From a virus, in IMG/VR virus record IMGVR_UViG_3300049717_000042, positions 1 through 34,641 of that record: a DNA stretch of 34,641 nt. One strand, written 5' to 3'. Below the pieces are notes generated by a model. The model was not told the DNA's origin. It saw only the letters and a program-made list of their open reading frames with translations, and did not search any database. Both the position numbers and the translations under genes were made by a program. Every line of letters begins with the position of its first letter. The first letter of the stretch is position 1. Shown here one piece after another: positions 29,238 to 34,641 of the stretch.

Positions 29238-30469
29238 CGGGGGTATCGCTCCGTGCACCAGCTACCGTCCGACTGCTTGCCGGAACAGCCGAACTCGCCG
29301 GCATGGGAGACGCGCTTATCGGGACGCATCGCCCAGTTGTGTACCGGGCACGTGGGGGCGGATTGCGGATGTGCCAGGGGGGCGGTTTGCGGCGGGCGCA
29401 GGACGGCCGATTGCGTGGCGACCTCCCCATCGAAGAGGGCCGCCAGTTCGGATGCACTCGGCTCAGGCGGTTCGTTGGAGGCGGGGCCTACCGGCACGAA
29501 CGCGGGCTGCTGCCGTGGTTCCGCGGCTGGGGCGGGCGTTGGAGCCGGTACGTCTTCGAACAGCGCGGGTCCGGCTTCGGCCACGTCGCGGGAGTCGCCC
29601 TCGATCACGCCGTCGGCGTCAACCTGACGCCCGTCGTCAGTCGCAGCGACCACGGGCGCCTGCGCGGCCGCACGGGCCACGGCCGGGGGTGCCTCGTCCA
29701 CCATGCCGAAGGTCCCGCGGGCGTCTGCCTGTGCGGCCTGCTCGTCATCCTGCACCGACCGCTCCGCGCTGTCGGTTTTCCCGGCCTTGATTGCGGCACC
29801 GAAGACTGAGCGGAACGATGGGGCCGGGAGGCGGGCGCCCAGCGGGTGGGTGCCCGTGCGGTCTTTCAGGATCTGCGCCTCTCGCGCGTCCGCGCCTACC
29901 GGGGCCAGCCGGATCACGGTGTCGAAGAAGTAGGCCGTGCCCTTTTCGGCATCGGGTCGCACACCGACCTTGACCATCTCGGAGCCCTTGCGCTCCGTGT
30001 CGTCTCGCTCGCGCGCGACCACGATCACATGGACCGGGAGGTTGACGAGGGCGGTCATGAGGCTCTTGTACCGGCGTTTGATCTGCTGCCAGTCGAGCAT
30101 CTCAAGATCGGCGTCGGGATCGTGCCGCTTCCCGGCCCGCTTGACCTGTGCCGCGTCTTGCAGCGTTTCGTAGATCACCGTCACCGGATCGATGACGAGC
30201 GTGGCGTAGGCCGTAGGGTTGGCCGCGATGTACTCGACAGCGTTCTGCACGTCGGCGAAAGTCTTGGTCGGCAGAACGTCGAAGGGATTCAGCCCGCCCT
30301 TGCCGATGCGCTTGGCGTAGAAGGCCGTCCCGCCCTCAGTGTCGATAACCGCGATCTTGCCGGGCGAGGTCAAAGCGAAGTAGGTCTTGCCTACGCCGCT
30401 CGCACCGAACAACAGGACTTTGACCTTTGGGGCAGCCTGGTCGGCGGGGTGGAATGGGTTAGTCGGCAT
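29234..30469 (-). CDS. Sak4-like RecA-family recombination ATPase with C-terminal zinc motif
   Basis: 411 residues from ATG 30469, overlapping the nuclease gene by 11 bases. KVLLFGASGVGKTYFAL carries Walker A (22-29), IAVIDTEGGTAFY follows as in AAA_24/Sak4 proteins, Walker B is ATLVIDPVTVIYE, and HVIVVARERDDTERKG matches the sensor region. Sak4 proteins are single-strand annealing/recombination ATPases of phages. After about residue 250 a long disordered acidic linker leads to CPVHNWAMRPDKRVSHAGEF and C....SDGSWC, a likely zinc finger. With the adjacent PD-(D/E)XK nuclease it forms a two-gene recombination module. Confidence 0.8.
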   Translation of the reverse strand: MPTNPFHPADQAAPKVKVLLFGASGVGKTYFALTSPGKIAVIDTEGGTAFYAKRIGKGGLNPFDVLPTKTFADVQNAVEYIAANPTAYATLVIDPVTVIYETLQDAAQVKRAGKRHDPDADLEMLDWQQIKRRYKSLMTALVNLPVHVIVVARERDDTERKGSEMVKVGVRPDAEKGTAYFFDTVIRLAPVGADAREAQILKDRTGTHPLGARLPAPSFRSVFGAAIKAGKTDSAERSVQDDEQAAQADARGTFGMVDEAPPAVARAAAQAPVVAATDDGRQVDADGVIEGDSRDVAEAGPALFEDVPAPTPAPAAEPRQQPAFVPVGPASNEPPEPSASELAALFDGEVATQSAVLRPPQTAPLAHPQSAPTCPVHNWAMRPDKRVSHAGEFGCSGKQSDGSWCTERYPR

Positions 30470-31307
30470 CGATGATCTCCTCCAAGACGTAGCCGCGCCA
30501 CGCGGGACAAGCGGCAATGACGGGGCAATCGCCACAGGCGAACGGCGCGCTGCGGCCGTTGGGCAGATGCTGCCCGGTAGCGTCGAGCCATCCGCGAACG
30601 TGCTCGCGCCGCGCGACGGTTCGGGCCAATTCGTCAAGCTCAGTCGGCCCGCGCCGGGACCGTTGACGGTCGTACCACGGCTTCACGGCATCGGGCTGCC
30701 AGGACTTCACGTCAGACGGCGGGTTGGCGTAGATCAGCCCGTCGAGCCCGACAGGCATCGCTTGGACGCCGTGGGCCTCGCGCATCGCCCATGCGTACCA
30801 GGTGAGCTGTTCGTCCGTGTCGGCGCGGTTGGTCGGCAGCCGCTTTTCGCTCGTCTTGAGATCGATCAGCGAGCCGTCGTCGAATACCACGTCGAGATGG
30901 GCGTGGCAGACGATGCCCTCATGCTCCCAGTGGATTTCGTATTGGTAGGCGTAGACCGGCGGGTAGGTCGGCCAAACCCGATCCGTCCAGAGAGTCAGGA
31001 GCGCGGCGACTTTCTCGGTCATCTGGGCGTGCCGCTCAGTGGGGATGCCTTCGGCCAGGCCGAGTTGTGCCACGATGCCCGCCACGTCCGGCTTTCGGCC
31101 TGCGAGAACGACGCCGATCGCCTCGTCTGTGGCGGAGCCTTCGACCATGACCCGAGACGCTTTCGGTCGGGCGAGCCCCTGCCGGTACAGCGCGTCGCGG
31201 AACTGGCACTCGTCAAAGCCGCGGTCGCTGGAGTAGCTCCGATGCGTCGTGTCCGTGCAGCGGGGAGTGGTCGGCAGGACGATGCCGGGGACTGCGATGG
31301 CGGTCAT
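30459..31307 (-). CDS. PD-(D/E)XK nuclease, RecB/Cas4-like
   Basis: 282 residues from ATG 31307 (ATGA). VCHAHLDVVFDDGSLIDLKT contains Asp139, Asp149 and Lys151, the D...DxK catalytic set, followed by QLTWYAWAMREA, the QxxxY motif of RecB-type nucleases. One Cys near the N-terminus (FDECQF) and three at the C-terminus (CGDCPVIAAC) could hold an iron-sulphur cluster as in Cas4/AddB. Probable 5'-3' or 3'-5' exonuclease supplying single strands for the Sak4-like partner. Confidence 0.83.
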   Translation of the reverse strand: MTAIAVPGIVLPTTPRCTDTTHRSYSSDRGFDECQFRDALYRQGLARPKASRVMVEGSATDEAIGVVLAGRKPDVAGIVAQLGLAEGIPTERHAQMTEKVAALLTLWTDRVWPTYPPVYAYQYEIHWEHEGIVCHAHLDVVFDDGSLIDLKTSEKRLPTNRADTDEQLTWYAWAMREAHGVQAMPVGLDGLIYANPPSDVKSWQPDAVKPWYDRQRSRRGPTELDELARTVARREHVRGWLDATGQHLPNGRSAPFACGDCPVIAACPAWRGYVLEEIIDAD

Positions 31308-31618
31308 AGCGCAGCGAGCCATTCCACGATCGCCCGGTTGTGGATCGGCGCCCAGTGGTCATGGTGTCCGTCACACAGGCAGACGACCCGATCCCGCGCC
31401 GTGACTCGCCGCGTACCGACCTTGATCCCGGCGTGGTGCCTCTGGATTGGCCCGTCGCAGGGTCCGGCATCCGGGTCGATATCCAAGGCTCGGCAGCCGT
31501 GCCGTTCCGGGGCGGCTCGCTCGTCGCGCTCGGTGACATCCCAATAGACCCGCTGATCCTCGGCGGCGCTCTGCCTCTTGCGCGGCTGACGGATGGGGGC
31601 TGGACAGAGGGCAATCAC
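31304..31618 (-). CDS. Small HNH-like zinc protein
   Basis: 104 residues from GTG 31618 (GTGA). GPCDGPIQRHHAGIKVGTRR followed by VVCLCDGHHDHW is the compact C..C...HH...C.C..HH arrangement of short phage HNH-like nucleases, with Asn near the end (HNRAIVEWLAAL). Catalytic function is likely but unproven. It is coupled to the nuclease gene and may belong to the recombination module. Confidence 0.6.
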   Translation of the reverse strand: MIALCPAPIRQPRKRQSAAEDQRVYWDVTERDERAAPERHGCRALDIDPDAGPCDGPIQRHHAGIKVGTRRVTARDRVVCLCDGHHDHWAPIHNRAIVEWLAAL

Positions 31619-31968
31619 ATCGGCTCCAGGAAGTAGCGGGCCGTCATCCGGGCCTTGCGCTCAGTCCTGATCGAATGTCCGGCCTGCCGGAGTTGGAACA
31701 CGCGGGCGCCGGCCCGATAGCAGCCGATCCGTCGCAGCGCATCGAGCGCGCTGACACCCTCTGTACCGGCCTCAGTGAGTAGCGCGAGCATCGCCCGCGT
31801 CTGTGGCGGCTGGAGGTCGGGAGACGCGGTAGCGTGGCTGCTACCCGTTACCAAGGCGTAACCGGCCCGGTGGGCGCGGACGCGGCAGGCGGTATCGCAG
31901 TACTGGCGATCCTTCCGGGCCGATTGAGGCAGCGCTCGGGCACAGGCAGCGCATCGACGGCGGATCAT
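31615..31968 (-). CDS. Zinc finger plus helix-turn-helix (HTH_39-like) protein
   Basis: 117 residues from ATG 31968 (ATGA). The N-terminal CAACARALPQSARKDRQYC followed by ACRVRAHR is a small Cys4 finger often seen in phage and plasmid proteins. The C-terminal AMLALLTEAGTEGVSALDAL, RRIGCYRAGARVFQLRQAGH and SIRTE form the winged helix of the HTH_39 type, common in phage regulatory or replication proteins. Probable DNA-binding regulator. Confidence 0.65.
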   Translation of the reverse strand: MIRRRCAACARALPQSARKDRQYCDTACRVRAHRAGYALVTGSSHATASPDLQPPQTRAMLALLTEAGTEGVSALDALRRIGCYRAGARVFQLRQAGHSIRTERKARMTARYFLEPM

Positions 31969-32168
31969 CGGATCGCTCGCAGGACTACCCAGACGCGCCG
32001 TAGAGCGGCTAGCTGCTGTCGCTGCGCGTCTGCCCGGTTTGCGGCCGATAGCCGCTCGTAGAGGGTCGCGCTCTGCGTGCGAAGACGCTGCCAGCGGTTG
32101 CGGTCCTTCCACGCCGTCAGCATCTCGGTCGTGATTGCCGACCGCCCTGGGTATCGTTCGGGGTTCAT
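31965..32168 (-). CDS. Basic helical protein, 67 residues
   Basis: ATG 32168 overlaps the stop of the HNH-AP2 gene. Starts MNPERYPGRSAITTEMLTAW and continues as a basic helix (RLRTQSATLYERLSAANRAD; RRVWVVLRAI). The first ten residues recur in the short remnant at 32742-32792 on the other side of the HNH-AP2 gene. Function unknown. Confidence 0.55.
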   Translation of the reverse strand: MNPERYPGRSAITTEMLTAWKDRNRWQRLRTQSATLYERLSAANRADAQRQQLAALRRVWVVLRAIR

Positions 32169-32650
32169 TCGGCGCCCCCTTCCAATACGTTCAGCCAAGC
32201 GAAAGGACCGTAGATGGCGGACGCCGCCTCGTTGTATGCGCGAGCGGCGTCAGCCTCCGATGTGAAGCGTCCTATGTAGCCTTGCGGCTGTATCGCTGCC
32301 CGCCACGCGCCCCTGTCCCACGAGACGCCCTTGAAACGCGAGGATCGGGTGCCGCACTTGCGGCGGTGGGCGTTGTTCTGCCCGGCCGACGCCGGCCGCA
32401 GGTTGCAGCGGCGGTTATCGAGGCCGTCGCCGTTGATGTGGTCTAGCCCGCGTTTGCCTAGAACGGCGCAGTGCATATATTCAAGACGCGATCCCGGGGT
32501 CCCACGGCTGACGCACCGGCGGGCATACCAGAGTTCGTGACCGTCCCGCCCCACGCGGCACGATGCGTGCCACTTCAGGATCGCCAAGCGCGGGTAGTCG
32601 TCCTCATCAACTAGGGCGACCTTGCCCTGGGTCAACGGGATTTCACGCAT
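32165..32650 (-). CDS. HNH homing endonuclease with AP2 DNA-binding domain
   Basis: 161 residues from ATG 32650. REIPLTQGKVALVDEDDYPR is the NUMOD-like N-terminal strand region. MHCAVLGKRGLDHINGDGLD, NRRCNLRPASAGQNNAHRR is the HNH core. SSRFKGVSWDRGAWRAAIQP, GYIGRFTSEADAARAYNEAA and AIYGPFAWLN is a complete AP2 domain. This fusion is a well-known free-standing phage homing endonuclease. A 14-bp tandem duplication precedes the start. It separates a gene-start remnant (32742-32792) from a full homologue (31965-32168). Confidence 0.93.
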   Translation of the reverse strand: MREIPLTQGKVALVDEDDYPRLAILKWHASCRVGRDGHELWYARRCVSRGTPGSRLEYMHCAVLGKRGLDHINGDGLDNRRCNLRPASAGQNNAHRRKCGTRSSRFKGVSWDRGAWRAAIQPQGYIGRFTSEADAARAYNEAASAIYGPFAWLNVLEGGAE

Positions 32651-32652
32651 GT

Positions 32653-32680
32653 CTGCAAGTCCTCTCCTGCCAGTCCTCTC
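32653..32680 (-). repeat. 14-bp tandem duplication carrying the ribosome site of the HNH-AP2 gene
   Basis: On the minus strand GAGAGGACTGGCAG is followed immediately by GAGAGGACTTGCAG, one mismatch in 14. Each unit contains a GAGAGGA Shine-Dalgarno-like stretch; the proximal one ends about 9 bases before ATG 32650. The rest of 32681-32741 has a CGGCGGA/TCCGCCG inverted repeat and no gene. Confidence 0.7.
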
Positions 32681-32741
32681 ACGATTAGTTCGGCGGAAGC
32701 GGAGAACTTGCAGGATCGACACCTCCGCCGATAGTGTCATT

Positions 32742-32792
32742 CTACCACTCGCAGACGATCACGGAGCGGCCGGGGTAGCGCTCGGGTGTCAT
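32742..32792 (-). pseudogene. 16-codon gene-start remnant (MTPERYPGRS)
   Basis: ATG 32792 overlaps the upstream stop (ATGA) and reads MTPERYPGRSVIVCEW then TAG. The first ten residues match MNPERYPGRS at the start of the gene at 31965-32168, and the DNA is similar over about 30 bases. It looks like a leftover 5' end of the same gene family, separated from its homologue by the HNH-AP2 insertion. Confidence 0.6.
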
Positions 32793-33208
32793 GCGATGGC
32801 CTCGACTCCGTGGTCGGAGGCGTAGACGAACAGCCAACCGAGCACGTCACAGGCCCGGCTAGAGTCGTCCCAACCGATGCGGTAGGGCAGTGGGCTGAGC
32901 CATCCCCGCTCGTGGTATTCGTAGTGCTTGACGGTGCCGGTGAGTTCCGGGTGGCGGATAGACCGGCACCGGTCGCCGGGCGCGAGCTTCGGGGCGTAGT
33001 TCTCGGGATGGGCCACGGCATCCTGATCCCGCCAGCATTCGCACGCGCGCCAGTTGTGAGCGAGCCGCTTGCAGTTGCCCCGGCCGTCCTTTCGAGGAAC
33101 CGGGACTTCGATCATGTAACTCGATGCACAATGTCCAGCGCGATCGCCCGAACGGTTCAGGTGCGCGCTAATGTCGTGCCCGCAGTCCAGACAGGCGATG
33201 TCAGCCAC
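32789..33208 (-). CDS. Hypothetical protein with N-terminal Cys/His knuckle
   Basis: 139 residues from GTG 33208, overlapping the previous gene by eight bases. N-terminal CLDCGHDISAHLNRS and later GHCASSY, NCKRLAHNWRACECW could bind one or two zinc ions. The C-terminal half (GDRCRSIRHPELTGTVKHYE, then RIGWDDSSRACDVLGWLFVY) reads like a small beta barrel. No family name recognised. Confidence 0.55.
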   Translation of the reverse strand: MADIACLDCGHDISAHLNRSGDRAGHCASSYMIEVPVPRKDGRGNCKRLAHNWRACECWRDQDAVAHPENYAPKLAPGDRCRSIRHPELTGTVKHYEYHERGWLSPLPYRIGWDDSSRACDVLGWLFVYASDHGVEAIA

Positions 33209-33518
33209 GGAGCAGGCTCCCCCGTCCCGCGTCCACCATCGCGGAGCGGAAGTTCGGGCTGTACTCGGTCCGGTCGAAGGCGCGCGGTTCGGGGCGTGTC
33301 TCGCTCCTCACCCGCATCGCCAGCTCGTCATCTCGGGCTTGTGCCAGCACGTCGGCCAGGTGTCCGGCGAGAGAGCAGTAGTGCCGCTCGCGGTCGACGC
33401 CATCCCAGACGGCTCTGACGCCAACGGACTGAGTGCAGACCGCGCGGTATTCGTACTCCGGCCAGCCGGCAGGACCGTTGACCATGCGCTCGCCAAGACG
33501 TGCCTCGCAGCGGCTCAT
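33201..33518 (-). CDS. Hypothetical protein, MSxCEARL family member 1
   Basis: 105 residues from ATG 33518 (ATGA). MSRCEARLGERMVNGPAGWP and RAVCTQSVGVRAVWDG lead into HYCSLAGHLADVLAQAR and a charged C-terminus. Two or three Cys and a His (CSLAGH) suggest a zinc site. A shorter relative is at 33836-34039, aligned over MS.CEARL, GWP and CTQ.VGVR. Confidence 0.55.
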   Translation of the reverse strand: MSRCEARLGERMVNGPAGWPEYEYRAVCTQSVGVRAVWDGVDRERHYCSLAGHLADVLAQARDDELAMRVRSETRPEPRAFDRTEYSPNFRSAMVDAGRGSLLRG

Positions 33519-33790
33519 TCGTGAGCCGCGATCCAAGCCGCGACCTTCTCGGGCGAGCCCCACGAGCCCATCGGGGCGTCGTTCCAGAGCCACGTCGCCC
33601 AGTCGAACATGGCGTAGCGGTTGATCGTGTCGGCCTTGGCGAAAGCCTCGACCAACCGATTGCAGAGCACGGCCTCTAGAAAGCCACCGGGCTCGACGCC
33701 GCGCTCAACGTAGAGTTGCACGCCCTCCCGCATGTGCTCCGGGAGGCGGCTGTAGTCAACGGCAAGAGCGGTGGACGGTTCGGTTGCCAC
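33515..33790 (-). CDS. Conserved phage protein of unknown function, 91 residues
   Basis: GTG 33790 with AAGGAG nine bases upstream. YSRLPEHMREGVQLYVERGV, EPGGFLEAVLCNRLVEAFAK, ADTINRYAMFDWATWLWNDA and MGSWGSPEKVAAWIAA match a pattern I recognise from many phage and prophage proteins (P-HM--G---Y-E-G--PG-FL-AVL-N-L-EAF--AD--N). The family has no known function. It starts a new ribosome-binding unit after the hairpin at 33817-33856. Confidence 0.75.
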   Translation of the reverse strand: MATEPSTALAVDYSRLPEHMREGVQLYVERGVEPGGFLEAVLCNRLVEAFAKADTINRYAMFDWATWLWNDAPMGSWGSPEKVAAWIAAHE

Positions 33791-33816
33791 GGTGCGATAC
33801 TCCTTGTGGTTTGTGA

Positions 33817-33856
33817 GGTCCCGGCCCGCTGTCTCCTAGGCAAGCGAGCCGGGACC
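33817..33856 (-). promoter_or_regulatory. 13-bp stem-loop at an operon junction
   Basis: GGTCCCGGCTCGC pairs with GCGGGCCGGGACC (one U-G), loop of 14 bases, on the minus strand. It overlaps the stop codon of the 67-residue gene and is followed by CTCACAAACCACAAGGAG, without a U run, so it is not a standard intrinsic terminator. It could be a processing or stability element between the repeat-protein genes and the next gene. Confidence 0.5.
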
Positions 33857-34039
33857 GTTTTCTAACTCGGGGACGGTCCGAGAGCGAGCCCGAGGATCAG
33901 GGCGCCCCACAGCAGCAGGGCGATCGCCACCGCGGACGCCGACGGTCTGAGTGCAGCGGCGCGGCGCGGTGGAGGTGGGCCAGCCCGACTCAGACACCCC
34001 GAAGTAGGGGATGGGCAGGCGAGCTTCGCAGGTGCTCAT
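33836..34039 (-). CDS. Hypothetical protein, MSxCEARL family member 2 (possibly frameshifted)
   Basis: 67 residues from ATG 34039 (ATGA). MSTCEARLPIPYFGVSESGW and RRCTQTVGVRGGDRP align with the start of the protein at 33201-33518, but after VGVR the two diverge and this one ends in Arg/Pro-rich sequence. The +1 frame from the same place encodes ASAVAIALLLWGALILGLAL, a convincing membrane helix ending at TAG 33864-33862. Either the gene is a decayed copy or a frameshift joins the two frames. Confidence 0.45.
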   Translation of the reverse strand: MSTCEARLPIPYFGVSESGWPTSTAPRRCTQTVGVRGGDRPAAVGRPDPRARSRTVPELENGPGSLA

Positions 34040-34641
34040 GCTGTCGTCTTCCGGGTCCGCTTCGGCTTGGCTGCAGTGATAGCCCCAAAGATCGAGGTGC
34101 CGTCCCAAGTGCAGACGGGGCATTCGAGGGCGTGGGGCTCGGCCAGGGCGGCGTCGTACGCCTTCCGGGGCTCGGCCAGGGCGGCGTCGTACGCCTTCCG
34201 GGACTCGGCCAGGGCGGCGTCGTACGCCTTCTGGGGCTCGGCCATGGCGGCGTCGTACGCCTTCTGGGACTCGGCCAGGGCGGCGTAGTACGCCTTCTGG
34301 GGCTCGGCCATGGCGGCGTAGTACGCCTTCCGGGGCTCGGCCATGGCGGCGTCGTACGCCTTCTGGGACTCGGCCAGGGCGGCGTAGTACGCCTTCTGGG
34401 ACTCGGCCAGGGCGGCGTAGTACGCCTTCTGGGACTCGGCCAGGGCGGCGTAGTACGCCTTCCGGGGCTCGGCCAGGGCGGCGTCGTACGCCTTCTGGGA
34501 CTCGGCCAGGGCGGCGTAGTACGCCTTCCGGGGCTCGGCCATGGCGGCGTCGTACGCCTTCTGGGACTCGGCCAGGGCGGCGTAGTACGCCTTCTGGGAC
34601 TCGGCCAGGGCGGCGTCGTACGCCTTCTGGGACTCGGCCAG
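34036..34641 (-). CDS. Protein with fifteen 11-residue repeats (N-terminus beyond window)
   Basis: Open from the right edge to TGA 34038-34036, 201 codons visible. The first 165 residues are fifteen tandem 11-residue units of the form KAY(D/Y)AA(L/M)AE(S/P)(Q/R). The C-terminus is LAEPHALECPVCTWDG, then a basic tail ending KPKRTRKTTA; CPVC may bind zinc. An 11-residue period suits a hendecad coiled coil, but Pro in about half the units would kink it. No family recognised; a structural or sponge-like role is only a guess. Confidence 0.7.
   Translation of the reverse strand: MAESQKAYDAALAESQKAYYAALAESQKAYDAAMAEPRKAYYAALAESQKAYDAALAEPRKAYYAALAESQKAYYAALAESQKAYYAALAESQKAYDAAMAEPRKAYYAAMAEPQKAYYAALAESQKAYDAAMAEPQKAYDAALAESRKAYDAALAEPRKAYDAALAEPHALECPVCTWDGTSIFGAITAAKPKRTRKTTA
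34147..34641 (-). repeat. 33-bp tandem repeat array, 15 copies to the window edge
   Basis: The unit, as written on the plus strand, is GTACGCCTTC followed by (C/T)(C/G)GGG(A/G)CTCGGCCA(G/T)GGCGGCGTMG. Units differ by one to four bases: TAC/GAC at the second aromatic, CTG/ATG, TCC/CCC and CAG/CGG. The array runs off the right edge, so copy number is unknown. Confidence 0.95.

Noticed and set aside
34147-34641. CRISPR array (regular 33-bp repeats)
   Set aside because: Repeats are directly adjacent with no unique spacers and form one open reading frame; the 126-bp array at the left edge is rejected for the same reason.
1-34641. Integrase, repressor, tRNA genes or attachment site
   Set aside because: No protein with tyrosine or serine recombinase motifs, no phage repressor and no tRNA-like cloverleaf was recognised by eye; a tRNA search program could still find a cryptic one.

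Overview
The window is a G+C-rich fragment of a tailed double-stranded DNA phage (or prophage) with long-tailed (siphovirus) architecture. This is shown by terminase, portal, P22-type coat, head-tail connectors, tail tube, -1 frameshifted tail chaperone, a 990-residue tape measure, Dit-like protein and a ReqiPepy6-Gp37-like protein. The Gp37-like protein, an SPP1-type portal and a Sak4-type recombinase suggest an actinobacterial or other high-GC host, but the host is not proven. No integrase, repressor or tRNA was recognised, so lifestyle is open.

Nearly everything is on the minus strand and reads right to left. From 34641 to about 20718 lies an early/middle region of small, almost continuously ATGA/GTGA-overlapping genes: an 11-residue-repeat protein (cut by the window edge), zinc-binding and helix-turn-helix proteins, a PD-(D/E)XK nuclease, a Sak4-like ATPase, DnaB helicase with a probable loader, two methyltransferase relics, a membrane-protein and lysis segment (papain-like peptidase plus holin), and several HNH nucleases. 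A 274-base gap (20444-20717) with inverted repeats precedes the packaging and morphogenesis block (20443 to 1): HNH, terminase, portal, a small methyltransferase, scaffold, coat, a glycosyltransferase, connectors, tail tube, tape measure, tail tip, and a tail fibre ending in near-identical YVTN beta-propeller repeats that run off the left edge.

The striking feature is a set of plus-strand insertions inside the minus-strand head-tail block. Three paralogous HNH endonucleases, each with a tandem 15-residue repeat domain (about 8, 11 and 6 copies), sit at three successive gene junctions (7791-8533, 9227-10098, 10641-12304). Two carry the same leader: a TACAAT box followed at exactly the same distance by two stem-loops whose stems covary. 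The third is the last gene of an operon with its own sigma70-like promoter, an operator-like dyad, a compact C5 cytosine methyltransferase and an excisionase-like HTH. A deletion relic of the same methyltransferase lies on the other strand at 28385-28579. This looks like a small family of selfish, possibly self-protecting homing cassettes, and it is my best candidate for an undescribed system.

Both ends of the window fall inside near-perfect tandem repeats, so the fragment probably ends where assembly failed and not at genome ends.
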